Source: Hemerocallis citrina (Eukaryota > Streptophyta > Magnoliopsida > Asparagales > Asphodelaceae). Taken from it: a stretch of 64,000 nt of DNA. How positions within the stretch are numbered: position 1 is the first letter of the stretch; every line of letters begins with the position of its first letter. The DNA lies in assembly GCA_017893485.1 (NCBI GenBank), contig CM030363.1, positions 84,311,230 through 84,375,229 on the forward strand, given 5' to 3'. The position numbers and the translations under genes are program-made. The notes beneath the pieces were generated by a model. It was not told the DNA's origin. It saw nothing but the letters and a program-made list of their open reading frames with translations, and ran no database searches. Below, in pieces: positions 22,666 through 34,634 of the stretch.

Positions 22666-24130
22666 GTGTGTTCGAGTTTCTTGGAGAAGATGATAGATCA
22701 GATCACGAAGATCAAGTGGTTCAAAGGTAAGATCAACTTTGATCTCTTGAAGGTAGACATGCATGAAGCATCGGTTCAACAGGACTTGGATTTAGTCCTA
22801 GAAGGAGATAAATGGAGACTAATCGGCACAAAACAGGAGAAGTGGAAGAAGATATATTCAGAAGCCTTGGATTTAATCCGGTTGTCATCGATGAGCAAAG
22901 TTAGATATAGGAGAAGCACGACGAGTCTTTGGGCAAGATTCAAAACTGACTACTCGGGATCGTCATCATAGGATCGGATGTACCAGTGAAGAAAGTTGTG
23001 GGGTTTCTCAATGAATGAAAGTACCGCTCTTCTAGATCATGAAGTGGAGTTCAATATGGAGTTATCTGCACTGAAGGCATTCAACACAGATGATGTAAGG
23101 GTTTCCAACTCGATATATTTATCACCAAATCCATCCAACATGATAACCGTGCTAGATGAGAAATCTACCAAGGAGAAGTTTTTCATAGCAGTTATGATCG
23201 AGGGGTTGGAGGAGTATGCACTTAGAAAGGAGTCAAAAATCGGCGTCAACTTCTGTGAGTTGCTTGGAGGTGGATTGTACTTTGATTGGAAGGAAATCTG
23301 TATGTAGGGGTAAGGTTCATGGCCACAAGTGCAAAGGGATTGAGCATTACATGAGAGACTATTGTAAGTGGTTGAGTCAGAGGGGCGCCTTCAGTGATAC
23401 TGAATCAGGTGATGACTTAAATAGTGCTTTTGTTTCAAGTTCTTTAGATGTGAATTCCAGTAGTTTTTTTTATTCGGTTAGTTCTTCTCAAGTTTGTTCC
23501 GAGAGGGAGATGTTTCTACTTACAAATTTGCATCATGTCGTCGTGAGAAATGAAGGTTGATAAGATTTGTGAAGTAATGGTTTCTACTTACAAGTTTGAA
23601 TCATATCGTTGTGTGGGAACGAAGATTGACAAGACTTGTGAAGTAAGGGGTGAGAAAATTAATGAGTCGAAGATGATAAACGGAAGGGACACACACTAGA
23701 GGAGGGCATGCATATTCCTTTGTTGAAGCGGAGCCTTATATCCATGAAAACTTTAGAAGCTCGGGACTGCAAGTACACGATCCAGGTGGAGTTCGTACAG
23801 TTTGGAAAAGTTATCGCAAGGTGATAAAGGGTGAGAGGGGGATTGAGCAGGGCCAGCAACCTCTACCAGCTTTGGAGGAACAGGAAACCTTGGCCAAGTG
23901 GTTTGGAGCCCATTGTTCCTAAAACACCATCTAGTATGTCGTCACTAAAATCATCCGAGCGAGACTGCGATGTTCGAATATCGTCGGAAGGTGAAGAGAG
24001 CCTTGAGGTAGGTGGAGTTCAAGTGGAGGGTGGCACCTCCATGATTACATTAACTAGGTGCGGAAGAAAAATAGGTGGAGATAAATTCAACTAGCAGAGG
24101 AAGCCATTGAAACGAGTTGTTTGGCAGAAG
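22666..24130 (+). pseudogene. gag: copia-type gag of the non-autonomous element
   Basis: Frame 22666-22971 reads IDQITKIKWFKGKINFDLLK, then VQQDLDLVLEGDKW and EALDLIRLSSMSKV, the N-terminal capsid pattern of plant copia gags. After stops at about 22972 the capsid continues weakly (22996-23307). A knuckle-like CHGHKC-spaced motif (GHKCKGIEHYMRDYCKW) is at about 23310-23372. From 23570 two ~68-base segments (TTTCTACTTACAA...) repeat. Beyond 23830 the frames have no recognisable domain. Confidence 0.65.
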
Positions 24131-24203
24131 AGAAGGAAAAGAGTCTCGAAGGTTTTAAATTACACAGGTGTGGATTCATGCGTATGCAATCTAAAGTGGA
24201 GAT

Positions 24204-24922
24204 TGTTGGGTTTATGTCTTGCATACTATGTTGGATAAAAAGACGATGAGACGATGGAGGAATCGAGACGATCGGAGACGGAGTGGAAGTAAGGAAAACA
24301 GTCAGCAGCAGTAGCAGCAGGTGGAGTTGCGGTCGACCGTACTTGGGGTGCGGTCGACCGCCTTACTATGCAGAAATTTTCGAGAGGGGGACGGTTGACT
24401 GACCTTGTGGTGCAGTCGACCGAATGCAGTGCTGATAGATTATTTGGGTCGGGTCTTGGTAATTCGTGAGAAACCCAACTTGCTCTTCAAGTCAGATCTT
24501 ACGGCTCTTATCGTAGGGTTATCTCTTCAGGAATATTCAATGGTTATTGTATCAAGATATAAAACTAGGATTTCTCTAGATCTCTCTATATATTGTAGTT
24601 ATTGGTCGCCATTGAGAGCCAAGAGAGAGAGAGTACTTCATTGAAGGAGAGATTGCGTGATTCTCTAATTGTAAACAACTAGTACTTGCTGGCGAAGATT
24701 GAGAGAGGGTCGTGGTGAAAATTGTCAAATTCTTGTATCTTCTCTAGTTAATAACATATTGTGTTTCTTCTCCCCCGGATTAAGACGAAGCCCCAACCGA
24801 GACACATTTGTGTGTACTTTGGTATGTTTGGTATGATTTCATATGTGCTTGATAGTTTGTGTTGATTGCATCGAATAACTCAACAAGATTTTAAAAGGAG
24901 TTTCCAGTAGAAACCCCTAACA
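24204..24922 (+). repeat. 3' LTR of the gag-only element
   Basis: Starts TGTTGGGTTTATG and ends CCCCTAACA. It is homologous to 21958-22652, with small indels including an extra GTCGACCG-containing segment near 24390-24425. Confidence 0.88.
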
Positions 24923-24927
24923 TAGCA

Positions 24928-26060
24928 TGAAATTACAATGCTGGCTCTGAGAGGAACTGCCAAAGCATCTTCTAAACTACAATTTTTTAGTCTATAAAAT
25001 ATATTTATCCGATTCATGCATTCCAATGTTCATTCTTGTCTTTACTAAGAAAAAAATGGAGTTGACTCCCCCATTTATTTTGTTTCTTTAGAACTTTACT
25101 ATGATTACCGTAACCAACAATGTTCATGCCAAGAAACAGGCTAATTTAGCAGAGATGCGTGCTACACAATCTGATAATAAATTGAGTCTCCCCTGAATTA
25201 ATCAAACAAGTTTGATTTATTTCCTATTAACAGCATGGGAGGTTTAATGATCAATCACCATTAATAATTTAATTTAATTCCTTACTGCTAAACCATATTA
25301 ATTGAGTATCTGAAATTTTATACTTTAATGATATGGTCCCAATTTTACAGGGTTTCCTATAACCAATTATTTTTCCTTAAATTTGATAATCATATGGGCA
25401 GTCCTCATCTTAAAGCATTAATCCAATGGTCTAAGCTTACAGACAATCCTATGCACACAGTTCTATAGGGAATTCCTCAATCCCTTAACTGTCAAACAAC
25501 CTAGGAAATCATATTATATATATACTAGTAATTTACACATGCGATGCACGTCTTAATAAATATAGTTTTTTAAAATAAAAATTTAGACATAATCTGGATT
25601 TGAACTTAGAACCTCATTTATAATAGTTATGCACGTGTATTGCACGGATTGGTAGATTGACAAAATATTTACAAATGACACTAAGACCTTCTCTCATTAT
25701 AATATTAGAGATTAGAGATAGGAGTATTCATGGTTTTTAAAAATAGTGAGGGTATATGCTAGTTTTCACATATTAAATGGGGGTATTTGCTAAAATATCA
25801 CCTTTTTAGGGACTACACATGCATCACATATATATGTTTGATGGATTTAGTTTGACCGTATATTGCACGAATTTGTTCAGTTACAAAATTAGGGTTTATT
25901 TGTTTACAACCCAACTCTTCTATTAAATTAGTAGACATATATAGAGAGAACCTAGAGATTTCCGTTTTAAGTATCCTTATATGGAATTCTGTGCACTGTA
26001 CAAAAACAACAAACCCGCCCTTTCCCTTCCTATCCCCTCCTCTCTCTCTCTCTCTCTCTA
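24928..26060 (+). other. Upstream region of the TBL gene, with a Helitron-like remnant
   Basis: No coding sequence seen. At 25525-25528 CTAG is followed by a GCGATGCACG hairpin half. On the minus strand this resembles the Helitron 3' end seen at 56700-56723, so 25525 to about 25800 may be a minus-strand Helitron remnant. Just before the TBL start codon a CT repeat (26038-26058) forms a typical plant 5' leader. A TATA-like CATATATAGAG lies near 25936, but I cannot place the start of transcription. Confidence 0.45.
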
Positions 26061-27425
26061 ATGGCTTCTTCTACTTCTTCTTCTTCTTCTTCTTCATTTA
26101 GGATTTTTCATGGATTGAAAACCTTGTCTACCAAAGAGTATCTCATCCTCTTCCTCTTCTTCCTTGTCTTCCTATACTTGACGAAGGTCTACTCCTCTGA
26201 ACCCTCCAAGATCGTCCTCGTAATACCCCAACCACCCGACAACCATACCGACAACAACATCACTGGTATGATCTTTCCCAACTTCCGAAAACAACAGGGA
26301 GATGCCCCCGATCATGGACTCTTCTTCAAGAATCAAGAACAGGATAATGGGGGTTTGGAGGAGGATGGGTGTGATATTTTTGAAGGGAGATGGGTGGAAG
26401 ATGATCTGGGTCCGAGTTATGAGCCCGGATCATGCCCGTTAATCGATGATGGGTTTAATTGCGCGAAGGCCGGTAGGCCAGACTTGAATTATACCAAGTG
26501 GAGGTGGCAGCCAAAGGGGTGTAACCTACCTCGGTATGTAAAAGATCTTTTTCTTAGTATATTCAGTTTTTGGGTTTTGAAGTATAAATGTGATTCTTGC
26601 ATTGATCTGATTGCAGCATCCACTATCGTCGGCTAAAAATCTAAAATATGAAAATTTTTACGAAAAATTTTTCATTATCGTTGACTAAAAATCTATTTTC
26701 TAGTCAAATCTTGAACAGTCGAATGCTACATATAGCAGCGCGAAATAGCAAATGCAAAATATAGAAAACGGAAGATGATCTTCCATCCTTCCGTCTCTAA
26801 AAAATTTCCATTTGTTTACAATATAAAATTAAGACAGACAAAAGATGATATTCCGTCTGAAGAGTTGAATGGTCAAAATTAGAGAGATCTTCCGTCTCTC
26901 CAATTTAATTTAATTTTTTTTAAAGAGAGACTGAAGAAGCGTCTCTTAATTTTTTATTTTTTTTAAAGATAAAATATTGAAAGAGACGGAAGATCGGTAA
27001 TTTTTTAAATGGGAAAGAGATAGAAGATTTTTTTTTAATTTGGTTTTTTTTCTTTCACTTTTCGTCCTTTTCTTTAATATATATATATATATATATACCC
27101 AGACGGAAGATGATATTCCGGCTGGGTATATTTTTTTTAGAAAAGAAAAATTCCCCCAGACGAAAGATCATCATCCGTCCGGGATTTTTTTTTTTAATTA
27201 ATCGCGACCAAATGTCTTCTTCCGTCTCGCTCTAAAAAAAATTAATTTATTATTATTGTCGAACGGAACATGATCTTTCGTCTATCGAATTTTAGGTATT
27301 AAAAAAAATATTAGACGGAGGATGTTCTTCCGTTTGTATATATATATAAAAAAAATATTAGACGGTATATATATATATATATAGAAATGAAAGAATTGTG
27401 CTACTATCATTAATTCCAAAATTTG

Positions 27426-27505
<80 letters not shown>

Positions 27506-30500
27506 CAAATTTTGGAATTAATGATAGTAGCACAATTCTTTCATTTCTATATTTCTATTGCCAAATACTTATATTATAGCAACAACGATACTGAATGCTC
27601 TCAGCGATTATTTTGAATTCAATTTCGATGCGAAGCTTGGAAACCTTTTTCTGATGTTAGGATTATTATGTGAATTTATTTTGTGGACAGTTGCATTTAA
27701 AATTATGTAGCTGAATATAGTGGCTATTAACAAACCCTTGGTTGAGGCAGTATAAAAGTATAAAAGGATATGATGAATTATTAATGTAACAAAATTAATG
27801 GTTCTTGATTTTATGTAACTGAATCAAAGATTTAGGATGAAGAGTTGTTGTTGTTGCTGCTGCTTGTCTTTCAGTTGGAAATTGAAGAACTTTTTGTCGT
27901 ACTAGCTCAATTTTTGAAACTATTTTAGTTTCGAAACTATTAGCGCTTGTGAGCTACTCTATTATGGGTCACATCTGCAGCGGGGCATGTTGCATTTAGA
28001 GGTCGCTAATGGGAATAGCGACCTCTATTTAAAAAAATTGAATTTTTTGTTATACTATCGCTATTCCTATTAGCGACCAAAGCATATATGAAGTCGCTAA
28101 TGGGATTAGCGATTTTCAATGAACTATGTTCCAACACTTAGTAAAATCTAGAGAGCTTTTGCTCTATAAAAAAATAATAATCAATTTATTTTCGAAATTG
28201 AGGTCGCTATTCCAAATAGCGACCTTAGGTGTACAGAAGTCGTTATTCGGAATAGAGGAATTTATTGTACTAAGGCCGTTATTCCAAATAGAGATCTTAG
28301 TTATATGACTATTTTACAAATTTTACAAAGAATAAGGAGATTGATTTTTCTACTGAGGTCATTATTGCGAATAGTGACCAAAATATACTAAGGTCGCTAT
28401 TCCCAATAGCGGCCTTAGTTGGATAATTATTTTGTAAATCTTACAGAGAGTAAAGAGATTTAGTTTTCTACTGAGGTCGCTATTCGGACTAGCGACCTCA
28501 GCTTTAATTTTTTTTCCCCAAGAGAGCAGAAATTCTCTAAAAATTGCCAAGTATCTCAATACATTCATTTGATGTCATTAATCTCATTAGCGACCTCATA
28601 TATGAAGAAAATAATTTTTGGGAAAAATAATTCTTATTCTTCTTATTGTACCCTATTCTTTACTGTATACATCTATATATAAGAATTACATTCATGGAGA
28701 AGAAGAAAAGAGATTGAGAGAAGATTGGGAAGATGAGAGATTTGGGAAATCTGTTTCCTATATTAGGAAACAGAATATATAATTGCTATATTTCAACACT
28801 CCCCCTCAAGTTGGTGCATAGATATCGAGCAGGCCCAACTTGTCAACAAATTTCAAGAAGAGCCGAGTCGAAACGGCCCTTGGTTAGGATATCTGCTAGT
28901 TGATCTTCTGACTTCACTTTGGATATCTCAATAACTTTCTCATCTAATTTTTCTTTGATGAAGAATCTGTCCACCTCTACATGTTTCATCCTATCATGTT
29001 GAACTGGATTAGCCGCAATATCACACGCCGCTTGACTGTCACAATACACCTTCATAGATTTCTTTAGACCATAGCCTAAGTCCTGCAACAGGAGTTTTAG
29101 CCATGAAGCTTCTGTTATACTTAAAGCTACTTCGTGATACTCAGCCTCTGCACTAGAGCGTGCAACAATATTTTGCTTCTTGCTCCTCCATGTAACTAAA
29201 TTTCCTCCAACAAAGGTGAAATATCCTGAAGTGGAGCGCCTATCGATTATAGATCCTGCCCAATCAGCATCAGTATATGCCTCAACCTTCAAGTGACCAT
29301 ATTTTGCAAATAAGACTCCTTTTTCTGGGGCTGAGTTAATGTATTTCATAATTCTCATTACCGTGTCTATATGTTGTTCCCGAGGTGCATGCATAAACTG
29401 ACTTACCACACTTAAAGCATATGACAAATCGTGCCGTGTATGTGTAAGATACATTAGTCGTCCAACCAATCTCTGATATCTTTTCTTATCACAAGGCACT
29501 TGATCAACTTCGTTACATAGTTTCAGTCTTTCTTCCAATGGTGTACTAATCGGTTGACAAGCGGACATTCCAGTTTCCTTCAATAAATCCAGGGCATATT
29601 TTCTTTGAGAAAGAAATATTTCCTTTCTTGAGCGAGAAACTTCAATACCAAGGAAGTATCTCAAAGGACCAAGATCTTTCATTTCGAACTCTTGTGACAA
29701 GTAGTTCTTTAATGCCTTCATCTCCTCAGGATCATCTCCAATTACTATCATATCATCAACATAAATAATAAGAGCAGTAATTTTACCTTCTTTCCTTTTT
29801 AGGAATAGAGTATGATCAGAATTACTCTGATCGTATCTGAATGTCCTCATTGATTTTGTAAATCTCCCAAACCAGGCTCTTGGCGACTGCTTCAGTCCAT
29901 ACAATGCTTTCTTCAGACGACATACTTTGTTGCTATGTTTGACTGATCTGTTCGACCCTGGTGGAAGATCCATATAGACTTCTTCTATCAATTCCCCATG
30001 CAAAAATGCATTCTTCACAACAAATTGCTCCAACGGCCAGTCAAGATTTGCAGCAAGTGACAGTAGAACTCGAATAGTGTTGAACTTTACCACATGTGCA
30101 AATGTTTCGTCATAATCAATTCCATAAGTTTGAGTGTACCCTTTGGCAACCAGCCTTGCCTTGTACCGCTCTATCGAACCATCCAATTTATATTCACTGT
30201 ATAAATCTATCTGCATCCTACTGGCTTATTCCCTGCTGGCAGCTCGACTATCCCCAAGTCTCATTTTTCTTCAAGGACTTCATCTCCTCATCTATAGCTA
30301 CTTTTCACCCTGGATCGGCTAAGGCTTCCTGCACACTGTTAGGAATAGATACAGCAGATAATTGATTCACAAATGACTTATTTGATTCAGACAATCGGTG
30401 TGTGGACACATAATGACTCATGAGATACTTGACTTTACTAGTGGGATTAGGCTCATAAGTGAATTTTGGGATACCTCTAGTAGTACGGTTTGAGAGTTCT

Positions 30501-33500
30501 CTTCTTGGAGCTTCGGATAGCGATGACGATTGGTTTTGGATTCTGCTGGGAGTAGAGATAGATCTGATGGTACTGGTGGTGGAGATGGTTCGGATGGTAC
30601 TGGTGGTGGAGATGGCTCATCTTCATGGAGGTTCGGCACTGACTGCAGATCTTTGTGGAAATTTTCTTCCTCAACCAAGTCTTCATTCGAGTGATCGTCA
30701 TTACTTATATCCTGATTTTTTTCCCCTTATATCTGATTGTTCAGTTTGAATAGTAACCACTTCATCATAGGCAAGAGTTTGAACTTCACTTCGGTACTCC
30801 CCTGAAGTTCAACCTCAGAGGAAAAATACATCTCATCTTCATGGAACACAACATCCATAGTCACAAACATCTTTTGAGTTTGTGGGTGATAACACCGATA
30901 CCCTTTCTTATTCTGTGCATATCCCATGAAAATACATGCGGACAGCTCGAGGAGTTAACTTATTGCGTTCATGTTGATGAAGATGAACAAATGCAACACA
31001 CCCAAACACACGAGGTGGCAAGTTGACGACGTTTGGTGCATTCACAGCTTCAGTTAATGCTTGAAATGGTGTGAGGAAGTTTAGGATATTAGAGGGAACT
31101 CGGTTGATTAAGTATGCAGCAGAAGCAAGGGCTTCTCCCCAATAAATGAGTGGCATATTTCCATGGATGAGAGAAGCACGGACCACTTCGAGCAAGCGTT
31201 TATTTTTCCTTTCTGCAGCCTCATTCTGTTGAGGTGTATACAAGCATGTAGTCTGATGAACAATTCCGTGTTTTACCAAATATTATTGCAGATTTGAACT
31301 CAGGTATTCTCCGCCATTATCACTCCTAAGATTTTGAATCTGTGATTTATACTGAATCATAACATGCTTGTGAAATTTCTGAAACAAACCACTAACTTCA
31401 CTTTTCGACTTCATCAAACAAATCCAGGTCATACGGGTACAGTCATCAATAAAGGTCACAAACTATTTGGCTCCTCCAAATGTAGTGATTTTGGATGGAC
31501 CCCAAACATCAGAATGAATAATCATAAAAGGTAGAGAGATTTTACTTGGACTTGGAGGAAAAGAGACACGATGACCTTTTGCGAGTTCACATACATCACA
31601 CCGAAAGGCAGATATATCCAACTTAAAAAATAAAAATGAAAATAATTTCTTCAAATAACCAAAAGAAGCATGCCCTAGACGTCGATGTCATAGCCAAATA
31701 TCTAATTTCTTCTTCTCATCTTCGGATCCTTCCACACTTAGAGCTTGAGTCAACTTGCTCGAATATTCAGATTCTAAATCCAGGTAATAGAGCTTCTCAT
31801 GCCTAACCCCATAACCAATCGTCTTGCGAGTTCGAATATCCTTAAACACGCATTGGAAAGGCCAAAAGACTACAATACAATGTAAGACAGTAGTTATTTG
31901 AGCAACAGATAATAGGTTGAAATTCAAGGATGGCACAACTAGGGTAGTATCTAAGGTTAGGTTATTTGTGAGATGTATGGTACCCTCGTCACTAACAGTG
32001 GCAGGATCACCATTGACAGTGGACACAGTCGATTTAGTGGATGGTTGAAAATTTTGAACTTGTCTAGAATCAAAAGTCATATAGTCGGTAGCATCCGAAT
32101 CAATTATCCATGCACTATTCATAGCAGAAGCAGAAATATTAAATACCTTACCATCATTACCTGCAGCTATGACTAATGTAGAGGCGAGTCCAATACTCTT
32201 CTCAGCTCTATCAGTTTGTCCCATGGTAGCGGCACAAAGGGAAAAAACAATGGATCTGATCTTCAGCAACCAATAGCAAACAACACAACTTGGTCAAGAA
32301 CAGCTCCAAGTCTTCAACAACCAGCAAAATAGCAACAATACAACACCCAAACAGCAACTCCACAGCAGATCAGAACACCAAACACCGAGATCCAAACGCT
32401 AAACACAAGATCCAAATGCCAAACACAAGATCAAGATACCTCCTTCACAAAACACCAAACACCAGCCCAAATCAACCCTTCATCTTCACCCCCAACAGCA
32501 AACTGAGAGAGACACAGTAGCAACAGTAGAAGGGAGAGAGGGCAAGAGGGAGGACAATGATGGCAGCAGCAACGGCCGAGGAGCGGCGGCGTCGACGCTG
32601 GCGACCGGAGGAGACGGCGTCGGCAGCGAGGTCGAGCGGCGTCGGGGTGAGGAACGGCAACAGCAGCACTGGTTGATGGGTTTCTTGGTGGGCTGTCGAT
32701 CGATCAGAGGACAGGGAGTTCGGGTTTGGGTGGTTCACGCGGCAGCGGATGAACGGCGCGAAGGCGTCGACAAGAAGAGGAAAATTGTCGGGTTCTGGTA
32801 GCTGTTTGATGGGGGTCAGGGCGGCGCGACAGATATAAAGGGAGGAATCGACACTGGGGAAGATGTAAGCGGAGGAATCGAAGCTGTGGAAGCTGTCGAG
32901 GGTTTCGGATCTCGGAAGATGCGAATCGGAATCTGGTAAAAACAGCGAAAGATTCGGTGACGGGATCTGACGGGATCGAGGTCGATGATCGGTGACGGGA
33001 TCTACAACGGGATCAGATCAAGATGGAGGTGATCAGCCTCCTCTTCTTCTTCTTTAGTTGGCCTAGATCTGATTAGGCTCTGATACCAGGAAAAAATAAT
33101 TTTTGGGGAAAATAATTCTTATTCTTCTTGTTGTACCCTAAACTTTACTGTATACATCTATATATAAGGATTACATTCTTGGAGAAGAAGAAAAGAGATT
33201 GAGAGAAGATTGGGAAGATGAGAGATTTGGAGAATCTGTTTCCTATATTAGGAAACAGAATATACAATTACTATATTTCAACAATATATACTTCGGTTGC
33301 TAGTTGGAATAGCGACAACAAACAAATAATTCCAAATATTTTAAAACATAGGTTGTTATTTCCGTTAGCAACTTTCAAAGTGAAGGCCACTAATAAAAAT
33401 AGCGGCCGCTGCTGCCATGGCATCAAGTAGTCCATGAGCGTTAATAGTTTCGAAACTAGCTCATAATTGCAAATATTTTCAAAAAGTGGTCCAGTACGGC

Positions 33501-34634
33501 AAAAAAGTCAAAATTGTTTCTTCTTCTTTTTTTATTGTTAGGATTGAAGGCAAGAAAATGCTGGAAATGTTGAGGGGGAAGAAGGTGGCATTTGTCGGGG
33601 ACTCAATTAACCGAAACATGTGGGAATCTCTGGTTTGCATTCTCCGAAATTCGCTTCAGAACACGAGCAGAGTGTACGAGGTTTCTGGAAGGAAGGAGTT
33701 CAAATCAGATAAACACTACTCCTTCAGATTCATTGTAAGCAACCATATTTGCTCTGTTTTCCTCGTCTTACCTTTCACTTTCAACATTACAGTTCAGTCG
33801 TATGTGCTCTTTTGTGTAGGACTACAATTGTACAATTGATTTCTTCTGGTCCACATTCCTTGTCCAAGAACAGAAAATGTTGGGTCCAAATGGGACCGAG
33901 AAAGAGACGCTTAAGCTCGATACGGTAGACGACTGCTTCCGGGAATACGAGGATTCGGATGTGATTATATTCAACACAGGCCACTGGTGGACTCACACAA
34001 AAACTTCGAAAGGGTAAAAGTTAACAACTCAGACTTAGTACCAAGTATCATGATGATATACATTACGTTTCATTCCTTATACAAATTTCATTGTCAGGAA
34101 GGATTACTACCAAGAAGGAGACCATGTCTACGACCAACTCAGTGCAGAAGAAGCCCTCGAAAAGGCAATGCGCACATGGGTCCGCTGGGTAGAAACCCAC
34201 ACTGACCTGAATCGTACCCGGATCTTCTTCAGGGGCTACTCCTCTTCTCATTTTGGGTAAATCTCGAAACCAGTTCTTTCTTAACATTACAAAGATATCA
34301 ACAAATTCAATGAGGTCTCTGTTATTATTGCAGAGGTGGGAAATGGAGTGAAGGTGGGAACTGCATTGGAGAGACTCTCCCAGTTGCCATTGAGGAGCAG
34401 TTGGTTAGGGCACCAAAGCTGGTAGAAGTGGTCGAGTCGGTGATTACTGAGATGAAAAGCCCTGTGGTATATCTCAATGTCACGAGAATGACAGACTATC
34501 GGAAGGATGGACATCCATCTAAGTATCGACCAGGTGCAGAAAGTACAAAGCTCGATTGTAGTCACTGGTGCCTCCCTGGAGTCCCGGATGTATGGAATGA
34601 CATGGTGTGGACAATGCTCATGAAGAGGGGTTAG
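26061..34634 (+). CDS. TBL: Trichome birefringence-like (TBL) PC-esterase, five exons, 439 aa
   Basis: Exons by splice sites: 26061-26533, 33542-33734, 33820-34013, 34098-34256, 34334-34634; the total is 1320 bases with no stop. The protein has a Ser-rich N-terminus, a signal anchor (residues ~27-40) and the PMR5N Cys domain (~103-157, [12 protein letters not shown] ... [12 protein letters not shown]). The PC-esterase/acyltransferase domain follows with the GDS motif ([14 protein letters not shown], Ser179) and the C-terminal DxxH motif (DCSHWC, Asp414/His417). Family members O-acetylate wall polysaccharides such as xylan or pectin in the Golgi. The catalytic residues are all present and the length is normal for the family. 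I cannot assign a TBL number or substrate. Its first intron is unusually long (7008 bp) because of nested transposons. Confidence 0.93.
26607..27378. repeat. Hairpin-repeat region, probable DNA transposon remnant
   Basis: The start GCATCCACTATCGTCGG resembles the GAGCATCCACAGTCG terminus of the MITEs at 57-61 kb. The stretch carries repeated hairpins with GACGGAAGAT / ATCTTCCGTC arms (for example 26768-26795, 27101-27122, 27155-27180). The right terminus was not found, so this is a remnant. Confidence 0.5.
27379..27552. repeat. Perfect 174-bp palindrome with (AT)n core
   Basis: Positions 27381-27430 and 27501-27550 are exact reverse complements (arms ATAGAAATGAAAGAATTGTG...), and the match extends two bases further on each side. 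The centre is a pure AT alternation, itself self-complementary. Both strands therefore give the same ORF start, which is an artefact and not a gene. Confidence 0.95.
28603..28798 (-). repeat. 3' LTR of the intronic copia element
   Basis: On the plus strand it runs from TGAAGAAAATAAT to ATATTTCAACA. It nearly matches 33089-33283 and contains the TATA-like CTATATATAAG. Confidence 0.88.
28843..30320 (-). pseudogene. Intronic copia: reverse transcriptase and RNase H
   Basis: The frame 30216-28843 is open. It has [39 protein letters not shown], the catalytic [11 protein letters not shown], then RNase H ([42 protein letters not shown]). It ends [17 protein letters not shown]. The first ~35 residues ([13 protein letters not shown]...) lie upstream to about 30320 behind a stop and a shift, so the ATG at 30216 is not the true beginning. 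Confidence 0.92.
30400..31654 (-). pseudogene. Intronic copia: integrase and linker, broken
   Basis: 31654-31463 carries the zinc-binding end ([11 protein letters not shown]) and [12 protein letters not shown]. 31279-30908 carries the distal core ([20 protein letters not shown]) and [19 protein letters not shown]. 30927-30727 follows with [20 protein letters not shown] Pro-rich linker with repeated PSPPPVPS lies at about 30600-30530. A stop near 31280 and several shifts interrupt the frame. Confidence 0.85.
31688..32269 (-). pseudogene. Intronic copia: protease and pre-integrase region
   Basis: The open frame contains [17 protein letters not shown], the copia protease site with the Gly of DSG changed to Asp. 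It continues with [15 protein letters not shown] and the pre-integrase part [11 protein letters not shown]. The frame opens only a few codons upstream ([10 protein letters not shown]), where a zinc knuckle and gag would be expected. Confidence 0.82.
32270..33076 (-). other. Leader of the intronic copia element without a gag gene
   Basis: Between the primer site and the protease there are about 800 bp with no gag similarity in any frame I read. The section near 32540-32700 is GC-rich with GCGGCGTCG repeats, unlike the AT-rich element. It may be a long leader, a replaced gag, or captured DNA. Confidence 0.5.
33089..33283 (-). repeat. 5' LTR of the intronic copia element
   Basis: Ends on the plus strand ATATTTCAACA at 33283 and is followed by the duplication ATATA. 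The start near 33089 is within a few bases because of the A-rich run. The primer site (GCTCTGATACCA on the plus strand, 33077-33088) is adjacent. Confidence 0.85.

Larger units (their letters stand above)
21958..24922 (+). mobile_element. Non-autonomous LTR retrotransposon carrying only gag
   Basis: Two LTRs (21958-22652 and 24204-24922, about 700 bp) flank a ~1.55-kb interior. A 5-bp target duplication TAGCA is at 21953-21957 and 24923-24927. A polypurine tract TAAAGTGGAGAT ends at 24203. The interior encodes a decayed copia-type gag but no protease, integrase or RT that I can see. The element would need proteins supplied by a relative. Confidence 0.88.
28603..33283 (-). mobile_element. Complete Ty1/copia element with 196-bp LTRs, no recognisable gag
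   Basis: The LTRs are 28603-28798 (3' end of the element) and about 33089-33283 (5' end). A 5-bp duplication ATATA is at 28598-28602 and 33284-33288. The tRNA-Met primer site lies at 33077-33088 and the polypurine tract CTTGAGGGGGAG at 28799-28810, both on the minus strand. Protease, integrase, RT and RNase H domains follow in copia order on the minus strand. The RT-RNase H frame is long and open (457 codons), so the insertion is moderately young. Several stops in integrase and RT N-terminus disable it. Confidence 0.92.
27887..33509. mobile_element. MULE-type element in TBL intron 1, split by a copia insertion
   Basis: The left end (ACTTTTTGTCGTAC...TTCGAAACTATTAGCG) and the right end (complement of CGTTAATAGTTTCGAAAC...GTACGGCAAAAAAGT) form degenerate inverted repeats. 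They are homologous to the MITE at 18579-19461. Internal hairpins again have GGTCGCTA / TAGCGACC arms (28000-28600). Without the copia insert it would be about 940 bp. The flanks share AAATTG, a poor 9-bp duplication, so it is older than its relative. Confidence 0.8.
26534..33541 (+). other. Giant intron 1 of the TBL gene
   Basis: The donor is CG|GTATGT at 26534 and the acceptor TTGTTAG ends at 33541. The phase matches: the split codon makes Arg158. The intron contains a hairpin-rich repeat region (26607-27378), a perfect palindrome (27379-27552), and a MULE-type element (27887-33509) with a copia element inside it. Introns 2-4 are 77-85 bp, so the growth is confined to intron 1. Confidence 0.88.

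Noticed and set aside
27282..27616. ORFs on both strands rich in YI repeats
   Set aside because: They are the (AT)n core of the palindrome read in either direction; no protein is implied.
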